From positions 124,001-188,000 of the forward strand of contig JAKJHU010000062.1 in NCBI GenBank assembly GCA_022316685.1: a stretch of 64,000 bases of DNA, in the 5' to 3' direction. The notes below the pieces were generated by a model. The model searched no databases, had not been told where the DNA came from, and worked only from the letters and a program-made list of their open reading frames with translations. The position numbers and the translations under genes were made by a program. This DNA is from Progne subis subis (taxonomy: Eukaryota; Chordata; Aves; Passeriformes; Hirundinidae). This document shows positions 15,993 through 28,904 of the stretch, one piece after another; within the stretch, counting starts at the first letter, position 1, and each line of letters opens with the position of its first letter.

Positions 15993-17864
15993 TATAAATA
16001 CAGAGGCTTCTTATTTTAGCTCAGAGCTGATGCTGTTAATTGGTGCACACAGCACTGAGCTGTCTGCTGATGAGACTTAAAATCACATGATTCTGCCACA
16101 GAACAGTGTGGTTTCCTCACAGACGAGGAACAGCAGCTCAACTAGGCAGCTCAAGGATTCAGAGTGCACTGACAACTTCAGACAAACACACACAAAAAAG
16201 TATTTTGTATTGACAGAAAAGTTACTGGTTTTGGAATTCCTGGTGACAGAAAGGGCTTATTTGGACTTTGCTTCAGCAATTTTAGAACAGCTTTATTAAA
16301 AGATAGGAACAAGAAATCGCATCAACTTCTCCAAACTCAGATCTTTAGTTTGAAAATTATGAAATGAAGTTCCTCAGTTGCTTTTTTTCAACAAGGTTAT
16401 GGGTTCTCTTTGTGAAGAACAGCCTGGTGCCCACATTTGCATTGTTTTCTGCATTAGACTTTGCTTTCTGCATTAGAGGCTCAGTGTGTCTATTGTGGTC
16501 AGAGGCTCATCACTGAATTAAATGGGATCCATAATGGATTAGACTCCAGAGATGACTTCAATATTCAGGTTTCTCAACAATGGTGACCTAAGGCAGGCTA
16601 TTGAAGCAAAAGATCTGTCCCCAAAGCCAGTTTAACTTTGAGGAGTTAAGCTCAGAACAACAAAGATAAAACACCAGTTTAATCACATGAAAACACTTGA
16701 CTTCATACCCCTGACCTTGATGAAGTCATGCACATCTCTCACCACAATGTGTTATGTAAACATATTTGTTAACAAATTGAAACAGACCACAAGCTAAATT
16801 GTTTGCCATAAGGTGCTCTGACTGATCAGCTGATGAAGCATATGGATTCTGTCTTCCTAATTCTCTATTCTCTTTCTGACTGCTTCCATCTGAGTGCTAC
16901 AACAAGCAGTCCCAGATATCCTATTTATCCCATTAAAGTAAAAAAAAAACCCACATCAAAAACATTAATTGCTGATCAATTCTCTCTGTACACCCTCCAT
17001 CTTCTCCTAATGCATTTGAGAGACTTTTGGCAACAACATTAGGAAACAACCTTCTCTAGGAAAGAAGAAGCACTTCATTTAAATGATTTGTTCTTTTAAT
17101 TACTGTCATTCCCAGCCAACACAGAGCAGAAAATGCATATCAATAATATTCACTGTGCAACAGGTTGGCATTTTGCCAGGAATCTGAAGACTGCCCTTAA
17201 TCTAAGTTAAAATTTATTTGTATCCATTTCCTCTTCTAATGGCAGTAAACTACAATTATTGTGGGGAGTAAAGCTTAAGCATTCTGTATGATGCTGCAGC
17301 AAAGTGAAACACCCAACCAAATTAATTATGCACAACACTTTTATCCACTTGCTCTTTTATTTTTCACTGACAGATCAAAGAAACGTGTTTGATTTCCCAT
17401 CAATAAAATCAAGAAGGGAACTGTGATGAGTGGCACTCTGTTCTGCCTTTAAGAAAGATGCCTTCAATTAGGATGGCATTTTTTTGGTATGGTATAAACA
17501 TGCCTTTAATTCATAACTAACTATATAATCATCTAATTCTATACTGGTCCACAGTAATATGCCTCATAAATGGGTTAATAGCTCAGTTTAGATAAGGGAA
17601 GGGGAATTAATTGGAAAGAAATGAATTAACATTTAGTTGCCCATTTTTTTAAACAGAGAAGAAAATGCAAATCAAAAACTGTCTCTAAAGACTGTTTAAT
17701 GTTCTGTGTGTAAAGACAACCGTGTAGGCCCGTGCCAGCTACAAAAAGCCAGACAAGTTACAAACAGGACTTCACGTTCAACCCCGAAACCTGATTTGTG
17801 TGGGTTTGGGTGTACTTTGAGACCATTCAAACAAGATAAAACCATGCTCTGACCCTACACAAAA

Positions 17865-18425
17865 TTTAGGGTCTGCTTGAAGGGTTTGCTTACGTGACCA
17901 GCCGAAATGCGAACCGGCCGAAGGACGTTCCACCAAGCGCACAAAATAAATAATTTTAAACAAAACTTGTCCATGGGCAGACTCCTAACCACACACTCGT
18001 AAAATGACGCTCATTTAGCTCCGCACGAACAATTTATGAATCCACCTTTAACACAACACGACCTTTTCTCCCCGCGCCACGCCGACGGCCCCAGGAATCC
18101 CCACACGGCTCCAGAGCAGCAGGCTGAACTCAGTTTCCCCTCGGGCAGCAGCAGCAGCACTGGTGATGATCTGCACCGCCAGCCCTCCGTTACTGAGAAC
18201 GTAACGAGGGGGGAGAGCAGAGAGCAGGTCCTGTGCTGGAACCCAACCACGGCCTCGCTTGGAAACCGAGCCAGGCAGGCTGGGAGCTCCCAGGGGACGG
18301 ACCAAGGGAGCTCAAAATGTGCCTCCTCTCTCTGAGGGTCACTGCCCAGCAAGTGTCCCGCGGGGTCAGCGCCACTGCAGAGGGCAGGAGACGGGCTCAG
18401 GCAGCGCGGACGTGAGGACATCCAG
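17865..18425. promoter_or_regulatory. CpG-rich block inside intron 2
   Basis: This is a GC-rich, CpG-dense block in an otherwise AT-rich intron. By hand I count about 26 CpG in 18001-18420, and another cluster at 17891-17940 (ccagccgaaatgcg, aaccggccgaaggacg). CpG is scarce in the flanks. Small open frames of 60-140 codons on both strands follow from the GC content and match nothing I know. It could be an internal PDE3A promoter, an enhancer, or the start of a non-coding RNA; the sequence alone does not decide. No TATA box or splice donor stands out. Confidence 0.5.
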
Positions 18426-21400
18426 CTGCACAAGTGACAATCGGGCCAGGAAAAGGGGATGGGAGCGAGAAAATGATGGGAAACTTAGTCTGAACACCTA
18501 TTCCAGGCCAGAGCACAAACACTTCCATCAATGAGCACACCACCTTGTGCCAGGTGACCGCTCCAAGAGAGTCAGTGCCTCCGGAGAGGGTGTGAGGGAA
18601 CAGCCACGGTACAACTGAGCAGGAATTTTCATACAGGGTATTTCATACAGCTTTAGGTGCAGAAAAGCCTTTCCCAGGGATCACCAGATGGCACCACTCT
18701 TCCTTCAAATCAGGACTGGAGCTCTGATGAAATGCCATCGCCTGATTTGGGAGGAAAAAAGATCTTAATCCACGTTTTTTATACATTAGCCCAGTATTCT
18801 CTCACTGCTCACATTCTTTCCAACGATCTTGCAAATCTTGTACAAACAACAAAGAAATGACTGCGTCTGGGGGAGGTGGAGGGAGCCCCATAACATTTTG
18901 AACTGACTCTCATACTAAAATATTCCATAGCAGAAGCATTACAGAAGTTTCTCTAGGAACACAAAACTCCCCAGTAATACATGCAGTGCTTAACAACTGT
19001 ATTGAGAAAGCAGAATTTCTTTCAGAGAAGTAAGTACTACACGTAAAGTTAACAAATACATGCCTCTCTCTTCTCCCCATATTCTATTTCTTTTTTATCA
19101 GAGCTGTTGAAGATGCTAAACTCTACCTGTAATTGTGCAGTGTTTTAGCATGAAAGTATTTTCTAAATTTGGCTGAAGTTTATTGCACTTTTTTCCCTAA
19201 AAAACAGCTGTTGTATCCACATACAAATAATAATGGAAGATAGAAAATGAAAGCTCAATAAAATGCTAATAAAGAAACCAAAACACACAACAAATGCTAA
19301 TAAACATCGACACAAAAAGCAATGTTTCCACATGCATGCTAGTGGAAGCATACTTTCTTTCACTTATTAATGTGAATTGCAAAAAGATGCAAAGTATTCA
19401 CATTTGCATGTCTTCAGCTGGGTACAAGCTGATGTCAGGCTGTGGAATACAGCTAATTTAGGATGGAAAGTCTGAAAAACCTCTGATTCTTGCTGAGAAA
19501 GAGTGGTATTTCTTTTTTGCTTGTTTGCTTTGTGTTTAATCCACCACAGGACTCATCTGCACTCAAGACCTTACAAATTGAAAAAAACTGAGGGGCAAAT
19601 TAATCTTGCAGAGCGATCCCTCTATCTTCACCAGGAGTCACAGCAGAACTGAAGTCTGCCTGCTGTGCTCATGAGCTGAATTCCCTCACAAAACAGATTT
19701 TTTTGTCTTTCTCTAAGCAACTCTCCCCCCTTTCGGCTCCCTAGAAGCTGACAGGCTGTTTCCTGCTCCGTGATCTGTGAATCACGATGTGAATGCCGAT
19801 CGCTACTCCCCGGTGAAATTAAATTAGGTATCGGAGCACAGCATGAGCAGTAACTTTCCCTGAGATGCCAGCCCTAAAGAAACTCTACATTTTCTTCCCC
19901 CAGCTGAAGAATGGAGTCATGAAAACAAGGTCAAGTTGGTTATTACTCTTCATACTCTGCAAGATCACCCAGTCTGCTCTGAGCCAGCCTAAAATTATTT
20001 CTCCGCTTCCTAGTCAAGAATATAACAGCACTGAATTTAAAGAGTCCAATAATTCACTATATTTATTTGTGTCTTCTCCTGTAACCACTTAACACCATGT
20101 GAATTGCAGCAATGCTTAACATGATAAATCACCAGAACTTAGTGCATGTCATACAGCTGGGAAACTGGTAAGACAAGGGTAAGCAATATTAAAACATGGC
20201 TTATCAAGCAGGAAAGGGGAGTTTGTGATGCTGCATTTCAAAGTGCCTTTCAATATAGCACTTTGTTAAGTAATAAAATATTCATACTTGGAAAGATCAT
20301 AGGGTTATGTTGCACCATATTTTTTTTTTCAGACATATGGCCCTTGGGGATTTACACACATCTTTGTCACTGCAGTGTACTCTGAGCAAGGAGGCACTAC
20401 AGGGGCACATCTGAAAGCTGAAACGGGTAGAAAATAAAAGAGAAATTAAAACCTGGTTTGTGAGCTCAGATTATTGCCCATATTTACCGTATTACCCATA
20501 TGATAATCTCAGACAGGTTTAGGGAAGTTTTAGTTCCCAGTTGTGATGTAGATGTCAAAACCAGATTACTTAGCCTCCTTTCAGCATCACCACAGAGTCC
20601 ACATGCTCCAACAAAGGCAGTCTGTGCTTGCTTCAAGGAAAAATAAAAGGTGGTCCCACCTTTCATTCTCTGACAAACACTTTTCTCCTCCCTTTAACCT
20701 GAGAAACTACTCCAAAGATCAATTAATCAGCAAGAAGCAGAAGTCTTCATGCTACCCAGAATTAAGTGTGGCTTTCCCTTCTCCAACATTCACACGTTCC
20801 CCTGTGAGCTTTGCAGGTTCCTCCAGGTTCACTTCTCCAAGGTCCAGTGAAAATCTACTCATAAGCTCCCTCTCTTCTGGGTTAGCTGCCAGACAAGGGC
20901 CAGTATTGGAGTCACTACGTCCGTCAGAGATTGTTCTGGCCTTCAAACACTGCCATGTCCCCTGCCCAGCTGCTGTGGAGATGGCTCAGGCACAGCAAAG
21001 TAAATTGGTTTAATCTTGTGCATCTGGTATTGAGCTCCCAGTCATCTGTTTAGGGGTATAAAGGGACTCTGTTCCATTTCAATGCATCCATCATGTCACA
21101 GCCGAGGCTGTAGTGATAGAGCCTGAAACCTTGAAAACCTAAACCCTGACAGCTTCTCTTCTCTGCTAATATTCATCACAGTGTTGGACTTGCATGTGTG
21201 TTCCACAAGCTACCAAGTCACCTGGGCCTGAGAAACTGCAATAATCCTTGTAGAGCTAAATCGCACTTCTGTGAGTTTAGGGTAATAAACTGACTTATTC
21301 CTTTGCCATTTGAAAAGAAACCCACAAAACCTCTGCAAAGCACAACCGTCTAGAGAATTTTCAGTATTTCCACATCAGCCTAACGAACATGAAGTAAACC

Positions 21401-21673
21401 TTTCCTCTCTGCATCCCTTAAAGGATTCCCAAGGCAACAATATCCCACAGAAAGCCCTCTGGGTCCCTGGAAGGTGCAGAGCACTCTTTGCCTGTACAGC
21501 GAGCAAAAGCTTTAGACCACTTTTGGGAATGCAAATGAATGGGATCCACGTGACCCCGGTAATAAAAGGCTCCTGTCTCTTTGCAAAGCATTGAAATGCC
21601 ATCTGGCAATTTTGTTGACGTCAGCAGGCACAGAAAAACAACCCCCACCTCCCCCCAAAAAAGCAAAAGCCTT

Positions 21674-21680
21674 GGGCGGG
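21674..21680 (+). promoter_or_regulatory. GC box (GGGCGGG)
   Basis: A consensus GC box, the kind bound by Sp1-type factors, sits within a G-rich run (cttgggcgggagggggagga) about 200 bp before the minisatellite. It is a sequence match only; function is unknown. Confidence 0.3.
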
Positions 21681-21876
21681 AGGGGGAGGAAGGCAGAGTT
21701 TTGTGGCACGTGTGCGCTCCAGGCTGGTGTTACCGAAAACCTGCTGGCAGCACGCTCAGCCCAGAGCCTGGAATTCTGCACCAGCAGCTCAGGAAAATTC
21801 ACCCCCTTGCCTGTGTTTTATACCCTGGCACCCTGGGTTCAGGGACTGCTGCTGAGCATCAGTGAGGCCTACGTCG

Positions 21877-22181
21877 TCCTCTCTTACATCGCTTACACCG
21901 CTACATCCTCCTCTTACATCACTTACAGTGCTACATCCTCCTCTCTTACATCACTTACACTGCTACATCCTCCTCTCTTACATCACTTACACTGCTACAT
22001 CCTCCTCTCTTACATCACTTACACTGCTACATCCTCCACTCTTACATCACTTACACTGCTACATCCTCCACTCTTACATCACTTACACTGCTACATCCTC
22101 CTCTCTTACATCACTACATCCTCCTCTCTTACATCACTACATCCTCCTCTCTTATATCACTACATCCTCCTCTCTTATTCT
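21877..22181. repeat. Minisatellite, 32-bp units passing into 23-bp units
   Basis: A pyrimidine-rich tandem array. The anchor gctacatcctcc recurs at 21900, 21930, 21962, 21994, 22026, 22058 and 22090, giving a 30-bp step then 32-bp steps. After 22090 the spacing falls to 23 bp (22113, 22136, 22159) because a 9-bp piece of the unit is missing. The two units starting at 22026 and 22058 share the variant cctccactc instead of cctcctctc, which points to duplication of neighbouring units. The unit matches no family I know. The array keeps a plus-strand frame open, which explains a spurious 233-codon ORF. Confidence 0.95.
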
Positions 22182-22408
22182 ACCTTGTCACTGTCAGGTT
22201 GCTGGAAGTTTGTAGGTGAGGAACGAATCTCTCAGAGTAGGTCACAGGGAAAGACACAGAACTTCCAGCAGTGCTTTGCAGGGTGCGGATGATGCACCAC
22301 CCCCTTCAGCTGCTCTGATGGATCTGGAACACAGCGAAAGAAATTCTGTGCTTGTTTAAGTAAAACCTCACTCCATCCTTTCATGATGACAAGTGAGAAA
22401 TGACCAAA

Positions 22409-22433
22409 GATATGAACAAAAGATGTTCATATC
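22409..22433. repeat. Perfect 9-bp inverted repeat
   Basis: gatatgaac and gttcatatc are separated by 7 bases, about 230 bp beyond the minisatellite. Function is unknown. Confidence 0.9.
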
Positions 22434-24772
22434 CGGTGTGGATAATATTATAAGCTGCAGGTACTAATTTTAAATTGTATTTAATAGAAGGTATAATATT
22501 GCTCCTAAGTATTACATGCCATTTGGCACAGAAAGATTTGCTGCATTTTCATGGAAAATGCCAGTATTTTAAGTCAATAATGTAAGTTATCCTTATCTTT
22601 GATGTGCTAAAATAATACTACAAACATATGTGCATGCAAAAGAAGCAGGCATCTTTTTGTATTAAAGTACATTTTCCTGTTATCAAAGATCTCTTCAGTT
22701 ATTTCTGATTTCAATTAACAATTCCCATCAAAATGCAGGAAAGGGCAGCAGAGCATTGCTTTGACACAAATTTTAAAAGGATGGATGTGTCCTCCATGAG
22801 GCATGTTTAAACCCTGAAAAGGGCTTGTGACTTGCTTTTAGCAAGGGATTAGAAATTTTACAGTAGCTTTGTGACAGAAACACAATTCCCTCAACAGTAC
22901 TTCTCAAAAAAATTAGAACCACACAAGTTGGGTGATGATGAGAGGAGAGAAAGGTGGAGGGAGGAGGCTGACCTGTCATCTAGGGCCACATGTTGTCTCA
23001 ATAAAGTGTTGTAACAAAGTTCATTCTTCAGGCTCTACTGGATCAAGGTTTCCCTGACTGAATATTCAAACCCGCCTGAGGTAATAGTCCTTTTTCTTTG
23101 CCCTGCTCATTCCTCCCCCTTCTCTCCCTCCTTTAACACGTCTCCTCTTACTGAATGAAACCAAGGCATTTTTCTTACAAAACTGCTCTTTGAATTCCTA
23201 ATCTCTGCCTCAGTGCAATTTTTTAACAGCAAGTCAAAGCAGCACTGTGTAAATAACTGCAAGGAGACAGCTCTGCCTGGAAACTGGAAAGCTCTCCTTG
23301 CTCACATCTTAAGCTTGAAAGCTTACGCTCAATTCAATTAAAAATTTATGGGTAATTCCACAGTTTCTTCCCAATTCCTTATGTTCTCAGGCAGCCAACC
23401 CAGAAATGAACAAAATCCCTGACAACTGACTACTTTCTGCTAGCACATGGGCAATTATGCGGAAAGTGTGTATTTAATTGAGTTAGTCGTAAATCCTGAC
23501 TTAGGAATGAATCAGAGGATGAAGAGATACAGCTATTCCCTGTTGCCATTTCAGGTTTAATCCCGTCTGCTTAAGGTTTATTTATTGACTTCAGAAAATG
23601 CATAAACAACAAAACCATCCTTCCATAATTTTATAGGTATTAAGCCTCCACTTGAAGATGTAGGAGAATAAACTTAAAGCTACACACAGGACAGACGAGA
23701 GAGATTTTCTAAATTCTCCTGCTATCTCTCAGGTCTGCATCACATCAGGTCTGTTTTAAATATAAACAATTTTCAGAGTTCACAATTATGTCCCACTCAG
23801 CGATTCTGCTTAGAGTACTCTCCAGTAATGTTCATGTTCAGCAATAAATAATAAATTTTCATGCCTTCTTTCACTGGTCCCAGGGTAATATTTCAATGAA
23901 CTCATGACAAATACAACCCCTACACTTAAGTGGTCATCCTGAGGACTGTGCTATCTTCAAAATCAGCAAGATGCCTCTCCATCCATTCCAATCATCCACT
24001 CAAAAGAAAGCTGTCCTCCCTGTGTCTGCGTGACAAGTGTGTGTTTTACTTCTTGAAGCTGCAGCAGACTCGAGAGCTCCTCAGTTAAGAAAAGAAATGG
24101 CTGCAGTGACATTCTCAGGAAAAGTCTTACCAGCTCCACCCTAATGAACTTCCAGCTTCCCTTTCACACTATGTCCAGACAGATAGCCAAAAATTCAGGA
24201 TTGTGGAGTTTACCTAATTTTCAGGGTCTGTAGGGATTATTCAGACTCTGACATCCACTATGCATACATTAAATGTGACTTATTCAGAGGGAACCCGTCA
24301 CTTTGGCAACTGTACAGAGTGCGGGAGGAAAGCAGTGCCACTTGCAGATTTTCCTGTACAAATATTTGTTTGTTCTTGCACAGGGAGCATTTCCTAGTGC
24401 TATTTCCTGTTTTCCAGTTGCTTTGTTCTGCTCTCCAAGCAAGTAATCTCTCTCTCTAATCAGTGCTTTCTCCTCCCCTGCTGGGTACATCTGAAAACTT
24501 CTTGGGGCCAATTCATCTACTCCTCAACTACTTGTGGACCTCCCACTTGAAGTCAATGCTCTGAGCTTGGGGACGTCCCTTGCCCCTTCACTGACCTCTT
24601 CTCTCTTGGAGATCCTTCTTCCATAGTTCAGTTTGGAGACTAGAGCTGAGCAGGCTGGCAGGTGACTGGCTGCACTAAAGGACTTCTCTGAACTGAAGTC
24701 AAGCTAAACTGAAAGGCTTTTAAAAGTATTCCAGGCTCCTGAATTCAATATTGAGTTGTTGATCAATAAAAA

Positions 24773-24846
24773 ACACAACAAAAACAAAACAAAACAAACC
24801 CCAAACAACCACAAAAACAAAAACAACCAAAATAAAAACAAACCAA
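24773..24846. repeat. A/C-rich low-complexity tract
   Basis: About 70 bp made almost entirely of A runs broken by C (aaaacaaaacaaaac type) on the plus strand. It is G/U-rich in the PDE3A transcript. Confidence 0.9.
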
Positions 24847-27128
24847 GGACACGTATGTGGCCAGGCCACTTGAGATGATTCCTCTCCCCCTGTTTGCGTG
24901 CCAGCCCCTCGCTGAGGGCTCAGTTTCCCAATCCACAGCTGATAGGGCAGTAAACACCTCTGGCAGTGGAAAGAATGTGGCCTTGACACAATCTGGGCAG
25001 GCACTGCAGACCCAGCCAGGGATGGCAAAATATGGAAATCCCAGCCTCGTGCACTGAGGGCTAAAGCTCTCACAAGGTGCCCTTTTATCCCACTCGTGGA
25101 GTGAGGGCAGTGTGATTATCAAGGGTGCGAAAGGGTCCTTTGGAGCCTTTGCTGGCTTCCTCCAAAGGCTGAGTATCCTCATCTGAGGGCAGTTGCACAG
25201 ATTTTACAACAATGGCATAAATCGCAGTCAGAAGCTCAACTGAAAGTTTGCCATGCAGGTGCTATACTCACATTTTTATAGGCTATTATTAAATGAGCTA
25301 ATTAAATATTTCCACTAGGCTGAAAGCGCAAATGTTTCAGTACCCTGGGAAAAACAGAAATTACAAAGGCTCCAGATAAAATCTCCATACTAGGATCAGC
25401 AGTGGTAAGAAATTACAGGTCATTTGATTACATGACAGACATAACAGCCTTGCAAATTTGGGATCACTGAGGCACCAGGATCTTACCCTCTCAATAAAGA
25501 GAAAAAAAATTTAGAAACGTAGGTTCCCTTCAAGCAAGTTAAGCAGGTGTTTACTGCATTAGCATTACTTCATAATGGTATTATCAGATTAGTTTCTCAT
25601 ACAAGGGCCCTTTACTACCTTTACAGTAGCCTTCATAACCTAAGCAGAGGTGTGTATAATTATAATTATTTCCAGAGAATGTACTTTAGCCACGTTTTCA
25701 CCATCACCACAAGAAGACAGAAAGGATTTCAAGGGAAATGGGGAACCACAAGAAGCCACGTGCAGACTACAAGCTGCAGCTGTGCTTACCGTGAAGCACC
25801 TCACCAAATGGGGCCATTGCAAGTGAGAGCTCTGTCAGTGCATCCAGTGGCAGCTCATGGAGAAACACGCTGGACTCACAGCTGAGCTTTGCCATTTACT
25901 GCTTTTACTTTCCAATTTCACGGGGAGAAAATCACTTCTGACAAAGGGTAGCTAATTCCCATTTGTGAACCTGCCTTTTTGCTAACCCCCGAGTTCTCGG
26001 CTGTGCCATCCAATCAAGCACATATATCATCGTGAAAAGTTTTAAATTTAATTTACCACTGTGTTGAAGTCTTTAGCATGGAGCAATGTGACAGATTTTA
26101 CCAACACTTATTAAAAACAAAGCAGAATGGAGCAAGCCATAAATAAAATAAAGTGCTGGCAAAGCCTGGAATGCAATGAATACATCTGCACTTCCAGCAG
26201 TGGCCAAACCATAGTGCTTTATCATAGGAAAGTAGCTTGAAATATACTTTTCAGTGTACTTGATATATGATACTACTCTTTTAAAACCAAGACTAGAGCA
26301 AGTTTGCGAACTTCAAAATGAAGTTGTTTCCGGTGTGAGGCTTATTTTGTTATGAGCTTGACATACTGTAGCTGTGACACTGAGCAGAGTTGCAATGTCA
26401 GGGGTCAGAAGGTTCACTCACACTCTAAAGACAGGCAATCACATGAGCCTTACAGCAAAAAATGTCATGGGTGGGGTGGTTCTTCCAAAGTTTCATTTCC
26501 CAAGCAGTTTCTCTCACACAGATTGCACACAACACCCCCCTACTCAAATCTCAACACAGAATGCGGCCTGAAGTGTTTGAATTTCTTTCTGTCTGGTGTA
26601 TAATAAATCCAATTCATGTAAGGCAGTTTTGGCACTAAGTTATGTATTTGCACATTTCTCTTGGCTTAAGTCACACTTTCTGTTAGGAAAGCTGCTCAGA
26701 AAGGTTTGTTTCCTGCCCTCTTACAAACTGTTGGCATAAACAACCATTCAAAAATTTAACCTCAGTTACCTGGCAGTCTAATGGTCCACACTGAAACCCA
26801 TAAACTTGGGTTTCTTGTTAAAATCTGTGTGTGAGTTTAAGTGTATCAACTTTCAAAATATTTAAATTCAATGTAAGAGAATAAGAAGGGGCTGGAAGAC
26901 ATCTGACAGCGACATCGCTCACTTCCACTGCTGTCTGACTGGAGAGCGACACAGGAGAACCCACACAGATGAATCCTGAACTGGCAGAAAGAAGAGACAG
27001 GGTGATACCATCTTTTTTTTAAAAATTTTGTTCTTCCATTTCTACACAGGCTTCTCTGCAAAACAGTGTGTCCTCAGCAATATCTCATTCTCAGTCTCCT
27101 TTCTAATTCAGCGGGGAGGAGTTTAGTT

Positions 27129-27131
<3 letters not shown>

Positions 27132-27168
<37 letters not shown>

Positions 27169-27178
27169 TTTTTATTTT
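27132..27178. repeat. Poly-T tract (32 T) with T-rich tail
   Basis: 32 consecutive T at 27132-27163, then aa, eight T, a and five T. It is a long mononucleotide run in intron 2, read as poly-A in the PDE3A transcript. No retrocopy or SINE body is recognisable beside it. Confidence 0.95.
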
Positions 27179-28798
27179 TGTTTCTTGGAGGATGCCAGGA
27201 AGGTCAGCAAATAGCTTAGATGTTCTAATAACCAAGCTACACAGTAGCTTCAGAAAGAAGTGCAGTCAGATGGGACAAACACTTTGCCATGAAACACCAG
27301 AGTGCCCCGACAGTGGCACAGATTCACCTGAGTCACGCCTGCTGGGTGCCACAGCATCTCCAGTCTGAAAATGAAGGGATGAATAAAACATGCATTCACT
27401 CACTGACTCATACACATCCAAGCACACAAACTCTTTGGCACTTCTCCCCCTCTGAAATAATGCAGGGGAAAAAAAAAAAAAAATAATAATCCAAACAAAT
27501 ATCCCAGGGAAAATTATTTTGTGCTTCACGAATTCTGTTATAAAAAGGGGATTTATAAGCAAGCAAAGGGTTTGTGCTTGCAGCTGGAACTGAGCTTTTT
27601 GAGAAAAGTACTGAAGCAATGAGTAAGTCTTTTGTGTCTCCCTTTACCTAAAGCTTGATTAACGCATTGACATGCAAAACACAGACGCTTTCCAGAAAGG
27701 GTTACAACACATCTACTACGGGAAAAGGAGCAGTGCCAAAACAACCTCATACCATTCCCACTTTGCTAAAAACTCAGTAACTCTGGTCAGTTCGCAGATG
27801 TTTGAATGATTTTCCTGACATCCTTGCTACGTCATCTGAGGCTGGTAAATCAAAGGCAGCTTTCTTTCTGCTCCCACAGCTCCATCCGTGATAAACAGCC
27901 TGCAGCTGGTTACGGAGGCAGTGCTGGTGACAGTTTATGGGTAGGATTAAATCTGGTTCACTCCTTCAGAAGACTTCTTGTATCCATGGAAGAGAAAGCA
28001 GAAGGAGAAGGCAGAGCTGGGCCAGGAGCTCTTTTGAAGGAAGCATCACTCCTGTGACCTGAGCTGCTGGTGCTGAGGCAGTAGCTGACACCACAGGAGG
28101 GCAGGGAAGCAATCTGCCCCATGCATTTTTCTGCACAGGGTGTTTAGGGACATGCAGTTTCCACACAGCTGTGTTGGGATGGGGTTTTTGGTTTGCTTTT
28201 GAGACAAAATTTGCTCTGTCTTTGATGAACTACATCCACTACGCCCCATGTATTCCTCACATGTGTGTTGCTAGTCCTTTTCCAAGCGTCTCGTGTGTGA
28301 AGGGGGAAAAGATGAAAACAAAAATTACAAAAGGCAAGTAAAGAGCTGAGCAGATACAGATCAAGTCCACTGACTCGAGACATAAAACAGATGCTGAATG
28401 TCTTAACAGTGATGTTTATGGGGTGATGTAGTGAAGTAGAGACACCAAAGCTAACCAGGGAAGCTCTCTTCATTGCTGGAAGCAGGCAAGCCAGGTGAGC
28501 TGAGAAATTTGATATGTTATTGAGGATATCCGTCTGATTCAGTATACAACAGTCTGAACTGTTCCCAACACCAAAGCCAATTCACTTGTGTCTGCACAAG
28601 CCTACTGTCAAAATCAACGCTTCCCAAAACAGGTTGAGTTTGGTAAGTCAGGAAGGAAATAATGATACACTAGAAGAACCCTTTAATCTTAAAATTAAGA
28701 CACTGCCAGCTCAATTCAAAAACATTTCTTTTGCACCCTCTGCCTACATTCTTTAGTTGCATTCACTGCAAAACTTTACACTGTTTGGAGTTCTTTAA

Positions 28799-28904
28799 TT
28801 AAAAAAAAAAAAACCAAAAAAACCAACCCAAAAAAAAACCACAAAAAAACCCCAAACAAACAAAAAAAAAACCCCTAAAACCCCATAAACCCACACCCCA
28901 AAAC
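28799..28904. repeat. A/C-rich low-complexity tract
   Basis: About 105 bp of A runs separated by C runs, ending in ccataaacccacacccc. It is the longest tract of this kind in the window. It does not contain a telomeric hexamer array. Confidence 0.9.

Noticed and set aside
18011..18433. 140-codon minus-strand frame in the CpG-rich block, considered as PDE3A exon 1 or an alternative first exon
   Set aside because: It does not match the PDE3A N-terminus or membrane helices and lies downstream of exon 2. Stop-free frames on both strands reflect GC content.
20552..21013. 153-codon plus-strand frame
   Set aside because: No family resemblance and no splice or promoter context; treated as chance.
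21591..22292. 233-codon plus-strand frame with a repetitive Ser/Thr/Leu/Tyr/His pattern
   Set aside because: It exists because the 32-bp minisatellite lacks stops in the plus frames; the unit is not a multiple of three, so the peptide repeat only recurs every 96 bp. No homology or gene structure supports it.
28799..28904. Interstitial telomere-like sequence (cccctaaaacccc)
   Set aside because: There is no tandem CCCTAA array; it is general A/C-rich low complexity.
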